Below are positions 26,597-36,194 of a stretch of DNA of 64,000 nucleotides, one piece after another. A program made the translations under genes and the position numbers. Below the pieces are notes generated by a model, which did no database searches, was not told the origin of the DNA, and saw only the letters and a list, made by a program, of their open reading frames with translations. Origin of the DNA: CBDHCC01 sp965219235 (lineage in GTDB: Bacteria; Pseudomonadota; Alphaproteobacteria; Sphingomonadales; Sphingomonadaceae); contig OZ244721.1 in assembly GCA_965219235.1 (NCBI GenBank), forward strand, positions 124,001 through 188,000, in the 5' to 3' direction. Positions within the stretch are counted from its first letter, which is position 1; each line of letters opens with the position of its first letter.

Positions 26597-27496
26597 ATGA
26601 TCGGCAATCTGAGCCTCGATCAGTTGCGCGTGCTGATGACGGTCGCCGAGACCGGCAGCTTTTCCGCCGCCGGTCGCAAGCTGGGACGCGTCCAGTCTGC
26701 GATCAGCCAGTCGATCGCGACGCTGGAAGCGGGACAGGGTGTGACGCTGTTCGACCGCGGCGGGCACCGGCCGCGGCTCACCGACGTCGGTCGCGTGCTG
26801 GTCGATCAGGCAAGACTGGTGCTCGCCAGCGCCGCCCGTTTCGAGGCGGTCGCGGCGGGGACGCGCGAAGGGCTGGAACCCGAACTTGCGCTCGCGATCG
26901 ACCCGCTGGTGCCGACCGCACCGCTGATCGACAGCCTGCGGGACCTGAGCGCGCGCTTCGCCAACCTGCCCGTCAGCTTCTCGACCGAGGGGTTGGGCGG
27001 CGCGCTGCGACGGCTGCGCAGCGGCTCGGCGGCGCTTGGCATCTGCCTGCTGCTGCCGGACGTCCCCGAGGACATGGCCGCCTACCCGCTGCTGCGGATC
27101 GCGATGCGGCCAGTGGTGGCGCCCGGCCACCCTTTGGCGTCGCTAGGGCGCTCCGCCACGCGCGGCGATCTGGAGCCGCACGTCCAACTCGTGCTGTCCG
27201 ATCCGGTCGATCCCGGCGGCGCGGCCTACGGCCTGACGAGCGCGCGGTTGTGGCGCTTCGTCGACCTTGGCCGGCGGCTCGACTTTCTGCTCGCGGGCTT
27301 CGGGTGGTGTCGAATGCCGGAGCACCTCGTCGCGGCCCCGATTGCGGAGGGAAAGCTGGTTTCGCTCCGGATCGAGGAGGATTCGACGCCCGGTGAGGGA
27401 CTCGTCATCTACGCGGCGCACCGGCGAGACCGCGCGCTAGGCCCCGCGGGCCGATGGCTGCTGGACGAGTTGCGACGGCGTCTCGCCACCGCTTGA
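26597..27496 (+). CDS. LysR-family transcriptional regulator
   Basis: The N-terminal winged helix-turn-helix is typical: LSLDQLRVLMTVAETGSFSAAGRKLGRVQSAISQSI. A LysR substrate-binding domain fills residues 90-299. It diverges from the dioxygenase-azoR pair with only 78 bases between start codons, the classic arrangement for a LysR activator that also represses itself. No clear T-N11-A box can be fixed by eye in this gap. Confidence 0.93.
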   Translation: MIGNLSLDQLRVLMTVAETGSFSAAGRKLGRVQSAISQSIATLEAGQGVTLFDRGGHRPRLTDVGRVLVDQARLVLASAARFEAVAAGTREGLEPELALAIDPLVPTAPLIDSLRDLSARFANLPVSFSTEGLGGALRRLRSGSAALGICLLLPDVPEDMAAYPLLRIAMRPVVAPGHPLASLGRSATRGDLEPHVQLVLSDPVDPGGAAYGLTSARLWRFVDLGRRLDFLLAGFGWCRMPEHLVAAPIAEGKLVSLRIEEDSTPGEGLVIYAAHRRDRALGPAGRWLLDELRRRLATA

Positions 27497-27600
27497 ACCA
27501 ATCGTCGGTTCCCGGCGAATGTCTGGTCCGGGGAGCATGCTTCGTCGCCTGCATGACTTAATCTACGGGTCGAAAGCGGACGCATCCGGCGCCCTCCCCC

Positions 27601-28638
27601 TCACGCCGCCAGCCGTTCCTCCACCGGCACGGGCGCGGCCAGGCCGGCCAGGAACTGGCCGGTGCAGGCGGCCCAGCTGTAGCGCCGGGCCTCCGCCACG
27701 CAGGCGGCGGGGGCGCGGGTCAGCGCCGTGGCGATCGCCTGGGCCAGGTCCTCGTCCACCCCGCCCACCGGCGCGCGCGCGCCGGCCAGGATGTCGGCGG
27801 GGCCGGGCGCGGGCAGGGCGGCGACCGGCGTGCCGCAGGCGAGCGCCTCGATCGCGACCAGGCCGAAGGTGTCGGTTCGGCTCGGGAACACCAGCACATC
27901 GGCGGCGCGGTAGGCGCCCGCCAGCGCCTCGCCCGCCAGCGCGCCGGCGAACACCGCGTGGGGATGGCGCCGCTCCAGTGCGGAGCGGGCGGGACCGTCG
28001 CCCACGACCAGCTTGCTGCCCGGCAGATCGAGCGACAGGAAGGCGTCCAGGTTCTTCTCCACCGCCAGCCGGCCCACCGCCAGGTGGATCGGGCGCGGCA
28101 GGTCTGCGGCGAGCGCCAGCGGCGCGCCGTCGGGCCGGAACAGCGACAGGTCGACGCCGCGCGACCACGGCCTGGTGCGCGGCAGGCCGATCGCGTTCAG
28201 CTCCGCCCCCAGCCGCCCGGTGGCCACGAACACGCCCGCCGCCGGCGCGTGGAAGCGGCGCACGATCGGCCAGAAGCGCTCCGCCTTCAGCCCGGTGCGC
28301 AGCGCCAGATAGTCGGGAAAGCGGGTGTGGAAGGAGGTGGTGAAGGGGTGGCTCCGCCGCAGGCACCAGCGCCGCGCCGCCCAGCCGAGCGGGCCTTCGG
28401 TGGCGATGTGGACCGCGTCCGGCCGGCTCGCCGCCAGCCGCCGCCCGACCGCGCCGGGCGGCGTCAGCGCCAGGCGGATCTCCGGATAGCCGGGGCAGGC
28501 GACCGTGGCGAAGCCGTCGGGGGTGATCGGGGCCACCTCGTGTCCGCGCCGGCGCAGCTCGGCTATGGTCGCCTCCAGCGTGCGGACCACGCCGTTGACC
28601 TGCGGCGCCCAGGCGTCGCTGACCAGCGCCAGCCTCAC
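27601..28638 (-). CDS. Family 4 glycosyltransferase (MgtA-like)
   Basis: A GT-B enzyme: VSDAWAPQVNGVVRTLEA opens it, followed by HIATEGPLGWAARR, SFHTRFPDYLALR, a donor-domain start HLAVGRLAVEKNLDAFL and the retaining-enzyme signature SRTDTFGLVAIEALACGTPV. Proteins of this type transfer hexoses or mannose to lipids. The GTG at 28638 overlaps the stop of the metallophosphoesterase gene by four bases and gives 345 residues; a longer frame upstream is only antisense. The tight pairing with the phosphoesterase suggests a shared glycolipid pathway, which is inference. Confidence 0.88.
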   Translation of the reverse strand: MRLALVSDAWAPQVNGVVRTLEATIAELRRRGHEVAPITPDGFATVACPGYPEIRLALTPPGAVGRRLAASRPDAVHIATEGPLGWAARRWCLRRSHPFTTSFHTRFPDYLALRTGLKAERFWPIVRRFHAPAAGVFVATGRLGAELNAIGLPRTRPWSRGVDLSLFRPDGAPLALAADLPRPIHLAVGRLAVEKNLDAFLSLDLPGSKLVVGDGPARSALERRHPHAVFAGALAGEALAGAYRAADVLVFPSRTDTFGLVAIEALACGTPVAALPAPGPADILAGARAPVGGVDEDLAQAIATALTRAPAACVAEARRYSWAACTGQFLAGLAAPVPVEERLAA

Positions 28639-29513
28639 GCGGCGACCTCCGCCGCCCGCGCCCGCTCGCGCGCCTCCTCCTCCGCGCGCCAGTCGATCAG
28701 CGCCAGGCGGCCGTCGGGGTGCTCGACCAGGGCGGTGCGGCTCTCCACCCAGTCGCCGGTGTTGTGATAGGCGACGCGGCCGATGTCGCGCATCGCCGCG
28801 GTGTGGATGTGGCCGCACACGACGCCGTCCACCCCGGCCTCGTGGGCGGCGTGGGCCACCGCCTCCTCGTAGGAGGTGATGAACTGCACCGCGTTCTTGA
28901 CCCGGCGCTTGGCGTAGGCGGAGAGCGACCAGTAGGGCAGGCCCAGCCGCCGGCGCAGCGCGTCGTAGCCGCGATTGGCCTTGAGCAGAGCGGTGTAGGC
29001 CCAGTCGCCCATCAGCGCGAGCCAGCGGTGGTAGAGCACCACCGCGTCGAACCGGTCGCCGTGCAGCACCAGCAGCCGGCGGCCGTCGGCGGTGGTGTGG
29101 ACGTCCTCCAGCCGGACCGCGATGCCGCCGAAGGTGAGGCCGGCATAGTCGCGGAACGCCTCGTCGTGGTTGCCGGGGATGTAGACGACGCGGGTGCCGT
29201 GGTGCGCCATCTTCAGGATGCGGCGCAGGACCTCGTTGTGGGCGGCGGGCCAGTGCCAGCCGCGCTTCAAGGCCCAGCCGTCGACGATGTCGCCGACCAG
29301 GTAGAGCGTGTCGCATTCGACGGAGCGCAGGAACTCCGCCACCGCGGTCGCCGAACAGCCGGCGGTGCCGAGGTGCAGGTCGGAGACGAAGACGGTGCGG
29401 TAGTGCGTGCGCGGGCGCGGCGGCTGGTAGGAGGTCGGCTGGGCGATCCAGTCGGGCAGTTGCGCGCGGAGCGCGGGCAGGAGTGCTGCGGGCGATCGGG
29501 TGAGGGTGGCCAT
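28635..29513 (-). CDS. Calcineurin-type metallophosphoesterase, UDP-2,3-diacylglucosamine diphosphatase-like
   Basis: All five blocks of the metallophosphoesterase fold are present: SDLHLG, GDIVDGW, GNHDE, LHGDRFD and GHIHTA. The spacing and the KRGWHWP insert resemble LpxH-related proteins, but this branch, found next to a family 4 glycosyltransferase, probably acts on a different lipid or nucleotide phosphate. The ATG at 29513 is used (292 residues); residues further upstream are low-complexity and unlike the family. Confidence 0.85.
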   Translation of the reverse strand: MATLTRSPAALLPALRAQLPDWIAQPTSYQPPRPRTHYRTVFVSDLHLGTAGCSATAVAEFLRSVECDTLYLVGDIVDGWALKRGWHWPAAHNEVLRRILKMAHHGTRVVYIPGNHDEAFRDYAGLTFGGIAVRLEDVHTTADGRRLLVLHGDRFDAVVLYHRWLALMGDWAYTALLKANRGYDALRRRLGLPYWSLSAYAKRRVKNAVQFITSYEEAVAHAAHEAGVDGVVCGHIHTAAMRDIGRVAYHNTGDWVESRTALVEHPDGRLALIDWRAEEEARERARAAEVAA

Positions 29514-29610
29514 GGCGCGGGTCTCCGTCGTGGGGTCCGCGTCGCGCATAGCCGCCCAGTGAGTCGTGGGCGCGACAGGGGTGTGACGGGGATGTTGCAG
29601 GGGCCGATGC

Positions 29611-30855
29611 TCAAGCGGAGACTTGAACCACCTCCGCCATCCGTTCGGCTTGGGCGACCACAGCCGCGGCCAGGGCTTCGTGGGGATCGGCCATGGCCCG
29701 CCAAACATCCGCCGGGCTGTTCAAGCTCAAGTCGGCGTCCGCCCGCTCGATCCATTGCCACCACACCCAATCCGTGTCCGGCCGATGAACGGAGTAGCCG
29801 AGCGCCCGTTCGCTGTGGTCCGCGAGCCTTGTCCTACGGTTCCGATGAAGGGGTGTCAGCGAGTCGAGCCCCCAGGCTAGATCGGTGTAATCCTTACGGT
29901 CGAACTGAATGCGGAAGCACACGTCGGCGCTTGACGCATATTCCAGGTCCAGGCCCGTGTAGGTCTTGCGCGGATCCAGGGTCCGGTTCGGCCTCCGGGA
30001 CGACACAAGGCGGCCGACGCCCGATGCAGACCACCGCGTCCGGATTGCCTGGTCGAAGCGCTCTCCGATCGCGGTAAGGATCGGCTCGCGCGCGCCAAGT
30101 ATGTCGGCGGCGGGCAGGAGGAGGTGGGGTGAGGCCAAGAGGTCATCGACGATGGCGCGGTTCAAGCTGGTATCTCCCGTGGCGAGGAAACGATGTTCGA
30201 TATGACGCGCCAGCTCCAGCAGGAAATGGCGGACCCGCTCCGCCTCCGCCCGGCTGGCGCACAGGCGCAGCCAGGGCAGCAGCGCCTCGTAGTCGGTGTC
30301 GATCAGGAGCTTGGCGTCGCACAGCCGCTTGCGCTCGGCGACCGCGAGCTGTTCCTTCGGAAAGTCGCCTCTCTCCCCTTTGAGCACCAGGAGGCACGTT
30401 CGTGTGCCGCCGAGTGACGCGAGGTGCGCCAAGTAGTCCTTCACCTGATCAGCTTGCCACCCGGCGTCCGGCTTGTTCTCGATGGCGAGCGCGTGAGTGC
30501 CGAAGGTGACGAGCACGTCCAGCCGGCGGTTGGCCCGCCCGATCCGGTCGGTGGGCACCTCGCAGCGTGCGCGCGCCGAGCGGGTGACGGCTTTGGGAAA
30601 GAGGTCGAGTTCGCTCAGAAAGAGGCGGAGGAAGAGGTCGCCCTGCCCGTGCGTCTCGCCCGCGTCGAGCATCCACCGGAGGATCGCGGATAGGCCGAGT
30701 TCGTTCGTACGGAGGAAGTCGAGTGGATTGAAGCGGTCGGCCAGTCTCGCGTCCAGGATTGGTCTCGCCTGCTGCCAAGCCGCGCGGCGAACCTCCACCT
30801 GACGCAGCAGGGTGGTCAGGTCCAACTCTCGCGGGCGAATGGCGGATTCACGCAT
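29611..30855 (-). CDS. PD-(D/E)XK nuclease family protein
   Basis: The centre of this 414-residue protein has LDVLVTFGTHALAIENKPDAGWQADQ split as a nuclease core: an aspartate in LDVLV, then the E-x-K pair in IENK, and a helix with Q-x-x-Q-V-x-x-Y, the layout of the PDDEXK_4 family. The N-terminal part (FLRTNELGLSAILRWMLD) is also typical. The C-terminal 150 residues (YTGLDLEYASSADVCFRIQFD) form a second domain I cannot name. Stand-alone members are often accessory and may act in defence or DNA repair. The ATG at 30855 is chosen; it is divergent from ftsK with 124 bases between. Confidence 0.7.
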   Translation of the reverse strand: MRESAIRPRELDLTTLLRQVEVRRAAWQQARPILDARLADRFNPLDFLRTNELGLSAILRWMLDAGETHGQGDLFLRLFLSELDLFPKAVTRSARARCEVPTDRIGRANRRLDVLVTFGTHALAIENKPDAGWQADQVKDYLAHLASLGGTRTCLLVLKGERGDFPKEQLAVAERKRLCDAKLLIDTDYEALLPWLRLCASRAEAERVRHFLLELARHIEHRFLATGDTSLNRAIVDDLLASPHLLLPAADILGAREPILTAIGERFDQAIRTRWSASGVGRLVSSRRPNRTLDPRKTYTGLDLEYASSADVCFRIQFDRKDYTDLAWGLDSLTPLHRNRRTRLADHSERALGYSVHRPDTDWVWWQWIERADADLSLNSPADVWRAMADPHEALAAAVVAQAERMAEVVQVSA

Positions 30856-30979
30856 CGCGCGGCCGATACCGGACGTGATCGTGCGAGCCAATCGCCCGCC
30901 GCATGCCGTGTCGAGCGAACGGCAGACGCTTGACGCCGGACTCCCGCCCGCGCCAGACTCGCGCCGGCGGGAGACGACG

Positions 30980-33280
30980 ATGGCCACGACGGCGACACAC
31001 GACTGGCGCGCGACGGTGCGGGAGGGGGTGGGGCGCAGCGTCGCGTTGACCGCCGGCCTGGCGCTGATCGGGCTGGCGGTGCTTCTCGCGCTGGCGCTCG
31101 GCAGCCATCGCGGCACCGATCCGTCGTTCGACACCGCGGCCGCCGGGCCGCCGGGCAACCTGATCGGCTGGCCCGGCGCCTACGCCGCCGACGCGCTGCT
31201 GATGGCGGCGGGACCGGCGGCGGTGCTGCTGGTTCCGCTCGTCTTCGCGATCGGGCTGAAGCTGTGGCGTGGCGAGACCCCGGTCGGCTGGCGCGCGACG
31301 CTCGTCGCCGGCGCGGGCGCGATGGCGCTGGGCGCGGTGGCGCTGACCTTGTGGCGCGGGCCGGTGCCGACCCAGCTGCCCGGCGGAACCGGCGGCGCGG
31401 TCGGCTATCTGGGCGCGGGGCTGGCGGAGTGGGGGCTGGGCTTCGCCGGCGAGGGCGCGCGTCCGTGGTTGCGAGGAGTGTTGGCCGGGGCGCTCGCGCT
31501 CGCCGCGCTGGCGCTCGCCATGGCCGCGCTGTCCATCGCGCGGCCGCGCTGGTCCCGAGTGCGCGAGCGGCTGCCCACGCTGCCCGGCTTCGGCGGGGAG
31601 GCCGAGGCGACTGCGCCGGCGGGCGAGGCCGATCCCGTCCCGCCCACTGCCCCGAAGGGTCCGCGGCTGCCCGCCCTGCCGCGCAAGTCGAAGCCCAAGA
31701 TCGCCGACCGCACGGACACGGCCGCACCCGCACCCGCGACGAAGCGCCAGGAGCAGCTCGACCTGCGCGACGACTACACGCTGCCCTCGCTCGACCTGCT
31801 GTCCGAACCGCCGCCCCCGGTCGGTGCGGCGCTGGACAAGGCGGGGCTGGAGAGGAACGCGCGGCTGCTCGAATCCGTGCTCGACGACTTCAAGGTCAAG
31901 GGCGAGATCGTGGAGGTCCGCCCCGGCCCGATCGTCACGATGTACGAACTCGATCCCGAACCGGGCATCAAGGCGACACGCGTCATCAGCCTGGGCGACG
32001 ACATCGCGCGCAACATGAGCGCCATGTCGGCGCGCATCGCCACCATCCCCGGCCGCACCGTCATCGGCATCGAACTGCCCAACCAGCGGCGGGAAGCGGT
32101 CGTGCTGCGCGAACTGGTGGCGTCCGCCGCCTTCAACGAACCGGGGGCGAAGCTGCCGATCGTGCTGGGCAAGAACATCTCCGGCGACCCGGTCGTCGCC
32201 GACCTGGCGCCCATGCCCCACCTGCTGGTCGCCGGCACCACCGGGTCGGGCAAGTCGGTCGGCCTCAACTGCATGATCCTGAGCCTGCTCTACCGGCTCA
32301 GCCCCACCGACCTGCGGATGATCATGATCGACCCGAAGATGCTGGAACTCAGCATGTACGAGGACATCCCGCATCTGCTCGCTCCGGTGGTGACGGAGCC
32401 GGCCAAGGCGGTGCGCGCGCTCAAATGGGCCGTCGAGCAGATGGAGGAGCGCTATCGCATGATGGCGACGGCGGGCGTGCGCAGCCTCGACAGCTTCAAC
32501 GACAAGGTGCGCGAGGCCAAGCGGCGCGGGCGGCCGCTGGGTCGGCGGGTCCAGACCGGCCACGACGAGGACGGCAAGCCGGTCTACGAGGACGAGGAGC
32601 TGGACTACGACGTGCTCCCCCAGATCGTGATCATCGTGGACGAGCTCGCCGACCTGATGATGACGGCGGGGAAAGAGGTCGAGTTCCTGATCCAGCGGCT
32701 CGCCCAGAAGGCTCGGGCGGCCGGCATCCACCTGATCATGGCGACCCAGCGCCCGTCGGTCGACGTCATCACCGGCGTCATCAAGGCCAACCTGCCGACC
32801 CGCATCTCGTTCCAGGTCACGTCCAAGATCGACAGCCGCACCATCCTGGGCGAGCAGGGGGCCGAGCAGCTGCTGGGCAAGGGCGACATGCTCTACATGC
32901 CCGGCGGCAAGCAGGTCAGCCGCGTCCACGGCCCGTTCGTGAGCGACGAGGAGGTCAAGGCGGTCGCCGACCATTGGCGCGGCCAGGGCCAGCCCGACTA
33001 TGTCGAGGCGGTGACGGAGGAGCCCGAGGACGGTGGCTTCGCCCTCGACGGCGCGCCGGAAGGCGAGGACACGCCGGAGGAGCGCACCTACAGGAAGGCG
33101 GTGCAGCTGGTCGCCGAGAACCAGCGCGCGTCGACCTCGTGGCTCCAGCGGCAGTTGAGGGTGGGATACAACTCGGCCGCGCGGATCATCGAGCGGATGG
33201 AGGAGGACGGCATCGTGGCGCGGCCCGACCACGTCGGCCGGCGCGAGGTGCTGGTGGACCAGCACGGCCAGGCGCTGTGA
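30980..33280 (+). CDS. ftsK: DNA translocase FtsK
   Basis: The protein begins with hydrophobic helices (about residues 20-180) that anchor it at the division septum, then a Pro/Ala-rich linker to about residue 255. The motor follows: Walker A AGTTGSGKSVGLN near residue 420 and Walker B VIIVDELADLMM near residue 550. The C-terminal 60 residues (RASTSWLQRQLRVGYNSAARIIE) are the gamma winged helix that reads KOPS sequences. FtsK pumps chromosome ends apart and activates XerCD. The ATG at 30980 with GGGAG upstream gives 766 residues; earlier starts would put charged sequence before the membrane part. Confidence 0.96.
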   Translation: MATTATHDWRATVREGVGRSVALTAGLALIGLAVLLALALGSHRGTDPSFDTAAAGPPGNLIGWPGAYAADALLMAAGPAAVLLVPLVFAIGLKLWRGETPVGWRATLVAGAGAMALGAVALTLWRGPVPTQLPGGTGGAVGYLGAGLAEWGLGFAGEGARPWLRGVLAGALALAALALAMAALSIARPRWSRVRERLPTLPGFGGEAEATAPAGEADPVPPTAPKGPRLPALPRKSKPKIADRTDTAAPAPATKRQEQLDLRDDYTLPSLDLLSEPPPPVGAALDKAGLERNARLLESVLDDFKVKGEIVEVRPGPIVTMYELDPEPGIKATRVISLGDDIARNMSAMSARIATIPGRTVIGIELPNQRREAVVLRELVASAAFNEPGAKLPIVLGKNISGDPVVADLAPMPHLLVAGTTGSGKSVGLNCMILSLLYRLSPTDLRMIMIDPKMLELSMYEDIPHLLAPVVTEPAKAVRALKWAVEQMEERYRMMATAGVRSLDSFNDKVREAKRRGRPLGRRVQTGHDEDGKPVYEDEELDYDVLPQIVIIVDELADLMMTAGKEVEFLIQRLAQKARAAGIHLIMATQRPSVDVITGVIKANLPTRISFQVTSKIDSRTILGEQGAEQLLGKGDMLYMPGGKQVSRVHGPFVSDEEVKAVADHWRGQGQPDYVEAVTEEPEDGGFALDGAPEGEDTPEERTYRKAVQLVAENQRASTSWLQRQLRVGYNSAARIIERMEEDGIVARPDHVGRREVLVDQHGQAL

Positions 33281-33525
33281 GGAAGTCCCAGCCGGGGCGG
33301 GAACAGGCGAGCGGTCCGGCCGCCCCCTCTTCGACCATCGCTTGCCTGGACCGCTCGAAGCCAGTCCTGAACGACCGCCCTTCCTACCGATCCTATGCTG
33401 TCGCAGAAGGGAGGCTTCGACAGGCTCGCCCTCGGGGCAGAACGGCGGCATCGTCTTAGAGTCGGGTGACAATGGATGGAACCGGCCCCGAGGAGAGGGA
33501 CGGTTGGCGGGTTCGCGCGTCGCGC

Positions 33526-34701
33526 TCAGCCGGTCGCCGTCGCGACGCGCACCGCGCCGGCCCCGCGCACCGCCGCCAGCGTCGGCAGGCCGTCCACCGC
33601 CATCAGCAGGTCGGCCTCCGCCAGCACGGAGCGCAGGACGTGCGCCGCGCCGTCCGCTCCGTCCAGCGCCAGGCCGTAAGCATAGGGCCGCCCCAGCCCG
33701 ACCGCCCTCGCGCCGAGCGCCACCGCCTTCACCACGTCCGTGCCCGACCGCACGCCGGAGTCGAACAGCACCGGCACATCGCCGCACGCCGCGACCACAT
33801 CGGGCAGCAGGTCGATCGCCGCCAACCCTCCGTTCGCCTGCCGCCCGCCATGATTGGAGACGTAGATCGCGTCCGCCCCGCGCGCGATGCCCTCGCGCGC
33901 GTCGTCGGGATGGCAGATGCCCTTCAGCACCAGCGGCAGACTGGTCGCCTCGCGCAGCCACGCCATGTCGTCCCAGGTCAGCACTTGGCCGAAGGTCGCC
34001 GCCCAGGTCGCCACGGCCGCCTTCAGGTCCTCCTCCGGCGGCTTGGCCAGCAGCGAGCGGAAGACCGGGTCGGAGAAGTAGTTCTCCAGCACATGGCCCC
34101 TCAGCTGCGGGAAGTTGGCGGCGTTGAGGTCGCGCGGCCGCCAGCCGGTCACCCAGGTGTCCAGCGTCACCACCAGCGCCCTGGCGCCCGCCGCCTCCGC
34201 GCGCCCGATCAGGCTCTCCGCCAGCTCGCGGTTCTTGGGCGTATAGAGCTGGAAGAAGGCGGGCGTGTCGCCGCAGGCCGCGAACACCGCCTCCATCGGG
34301 TCGTTGGAGAGCGTCGAGACGCAGAACGGCACCCCGGTCATCGCCGACGCCCGCGCGGCGGCCAGGTCGCCATGGCCGTCCTGGGTGCAGATCCCGTTGA
34401 CGCCGATTGGGGCCATGAACAGCGGCGAGGGGAGCGTCAGTCCGAACAGCCCGACCGACAGGTCGCGCGTGGCGCAGTCCACCATCATGCGCGGCACGAT
34501 CCCCCAATGGGCGAAGGCGTCGGCGTTCCACCGCTGCGTGTGCTCGTCCCCGCAGCCGCCCTGGACGTAGGCCAGCGTGGACGGCGGCAGGGCGGCGGCC
34601 GCGCGCGCCTGGAGCGTCGCCCAGTCCACCGGCGTCCTCGGCACGACGCCGTTCAGGCCGGCGAGGTAGATCCGGTTCTGGTAATCGCCATAGTGCGGCA
34701 T
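33526..34701 (-). CDS. FMN-dependent alpha-hydroxy-acid oxidising protein (lactate 2-monooxygenase-like)
   Basis: A TIM-barrel flavoprotein of 391 residues. Family marks are PLFMAPIGVNG, FCVSTLSNDPME, FFQLYTPKNR, LVLKGICHPDDA, the active-site SNHGGRQ with the proton-abstracting histidine and arginine, and DSGVRSGTDVVKAVALGA for FMN phosphate binding. The opening (YGDYQNRIYLAGLNG) and the length fit the lactate 2-monooxygenase branch better than glycolate oxidase or LldD, but substrate choice is not certain. It has a palindromic repeat just upstream of its start. Confidence 0.85.
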   Translation of the reverse strand: MPHYGDYQNRIYLAGLNGVVPRTPVDWATLQARAAAALPPSTLAYVQGGCGDEHTQRWNADAFAHWGIVPRMMVDCATRDLSVGLFGLTLPSPLFMAPIGVNGICTQDGHGDLAAARASAMTGVPFCVSTLSNDPMEAVFAACGDTPAFFQLYTPKNRELAESLIGRAEAAGARALVVTLDTWVTGWRPRDLNAANFPQLRGHVLENYFSDPVFRSLLAKPPEEDLKAAVATWAATFGQVLTWDDMAWLREATSLPLVLKGICHPDDAREGIARGADAIYVSNHGGRQANGGLAAIDLLPDVVAACGDVPVLFDSGVRSGTDVVKAVALGARAVGLGRPYAYGLALDGADGAAHVLRSVLAEADLLMAVDGLPTLAAVRGAGAVRVATATG

Positions 34702-34757
34702 GGGAGGACTCCTTTCCTCTCGTTGTTGGGGAGGAGAGGGGCGGGAGCAAGCGAGAG

Positions 34758-34915
34758 TTCCTCCCCGGCACGGGGAGGGGGACCGCGAAGCGGTGGAGGG
34801 GCTTGCCCGGACTGGATGTTACGCGCTTCCGATCGACAAAAGAGCCATATCCTGAACCTTCGGCAAACCCCTCCACCATGCTGCGCATGGTCCCCCTCCC
34901 CGTGCCGGGGAGGAA
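34758..34915. repeat. Paired inverted repeat, family B
   Basis: The left arm (34758-34801) begins TTCCTCCCCGGCACGGGG. The right arm (34867-34915) is its near inverse and ends with CCCCGTGCCGGGGAGGAA. Each arm also carries a small internal palindrome. The pair fills most of the space between two leftward genes. Confidence 0.85.
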
Positions 34916-34923
34916 TCATTGGG

Positions 34924-35961
34924 TCACCCCACCGGCTTCGCCTCCGCCAGAAGTCCGCGCCGGACCTCCCCCTGACGCTCCAGCATCCAGCCAGGATATT
35001 CGCCGGGCAGCGCGCTCGCCTTGCCCAGCGTCGCCAGCTCGTCCTCGCTCAGCGTCAGGTCCACCGCGCCCAGATTGTCGGTCAGTTGCGCCATCTTCGT
35101 CGCCCCGACGATGCACGTCGTGACCCCCGGCTGCGCCAGCAGCCAGGCGAGCGCCACCTGAGCCATCGAGCATCCGTGCGCCTCGGCGATCGGGCGCATG
35201 GCGTCCACCACCGCCTCGCCCCGCGCCTCGATCGGCGGAAAGTCGAAGCTCTCACGCCGACCCTTCGCGTCGCCATCCGAATATTTGCCCGTCAGATAGC
35301 CGCCGGCGAGCGGGCTCCAGACCATCAGTCCGACGCCCTCGCTTTCCAGCATCGGCACGATCTCGCGCTCCAGGTCGCGTCCGGCGAGCGAGTAGTAGGA
35401 CTGGAGGCTGACCGGCCGGTGCAGCCCCAGCCGCTCCGCCATGCCGGTCGCCTTGGCCACCTGCCACGCGGCCCAGTTCGACAGGCCGACATAGCGGACG
35501 TGGCCGTGCTCCACGAGCGTGTGGAGCGCGCGCAAGGTCTCCTCCATCGGGGTGGCGGGGTCGAAGCCGTGGATCTGGTAGAGGTCGATATGGTCGAGGA
35601 CGAGCCGCTTCAGGCTGGCGTGGCACGCGGCGATCAGGTGGGTGCGGCTGGCGCCCCGCCCGTTCGGCCCTTCGCCCATCTCGCCGAACGCCTTTGTGGC
35701 GACGACGATCTCGTCGCGCGACACTCCAAGGTTGCGGATCGCCTGGCCGGTCACCTCCTCCGACTGACCGGAGTGGTAAACATCGGCGGTGTCGACGAAG
35801 TTCACGCCCGCGTCGATCGCGGCCTTCAGCATCGCGTCGGCGTCGGATTGGCCGAGCGTCCCGATCTGCTCCCACATGCCCGTGCCGCCCCCGAAGGTCA
35901 TGGTGCCGAGGCAGAGTTCGGAGACGAACAGGCCGGTGCGTCCGAGGCGGTTGTGTTTCAT
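34924..35961 (-). CDS. Aldo/keto reductase
   Basis: The TIM-barrel family is recognised from the opening GLFVSELCLGTMTFGG, NFVDTADVYHSGQSEE with the catalytic aspartate and tyrosine, VVATKAF with lysine, LDHIDLYQIHGFD with histidine, and the C-terminal cofactor segment TTCIVGATKMAQLTDN. It reduces carbonyls with NADPH; the natural substrate is unknown. At 345 residues it fits the AKR group related to YajO/Tas. It diverges from an ABC-F gene across a repeat-filled gap. Confidence 0.93.
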   Translation of the reverse strand: MKHNRLGRTGLFVSELCLGTMTFGGGTGMWEQIGTLGQSDADAMLKAAIDAGVNFVDTADVYHSGQSEEVTGQAIRNLGVSRDEIVVATKAFGEMGEGPNGRGASRTHLIAACHASLKRLVLDHIDLYQIHGFDPATPMEETLRALHTLVEHGHVRYVGLSNWAAWQVAKATGMAERLGLHRPVSLQSYYSLAGRDLEREIVPMLESEGVGLMVWSPLAGGYLTGKYSDGDAKGRRESFDFPPIEARGEAVVDAMRPIAEAHGCSMAQVALAWLLAQPGVTTCIVGATKMAQLTDNLGAVDLTLSEDELATLGKASALPGEYPGWMLERQGEVRRGLLAEAKPVG

Positions 35962-36013
35962 GGGAGGGGCTTTCTGTTTGGTGCGAAAGCAAACGCACGA
36001 GCCGCCCCTTCTT

Positions 36014-36143
36014 CTCCCCTCCCTTCCAGGGAGGGGGCGGGGGTGGGTGGCGGAGCGCAGCGGAGCCCTCCGATGGTGCGGCTTGCGCCAGCTCGCCTTC
36101 GGCTCGCACCCACCCCCAACCCCTCCCTTGCAGGGAGGGGAGG
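36014..36143. repeat. Paired inverted repeat, family A, in a divergent promoter region
   Basis: The arms share CCCTCCCTTnCAGGGAGGGG plus a flanking GGGGGTGGGT and are inverted with respect to each other, with a variable middle. The element occupies over half of the 233 bases between the start codons of the aldo/keto reductase and the ABC-F gene. Confidence 0.88.
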
Positions 36144-36194
36144 AGATCGCAGGGGGACGACATCGCCTGCCGCCCCTGCTAACGGCCCACCCCC

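Noticed and set aside
30848..34888. 1346-codon open frame on the minus strand across ftsK
   Set aside because: It is antisense to ftsK and out of frame with the oxidase gene; ftsK is unmistakable on the plus strand.
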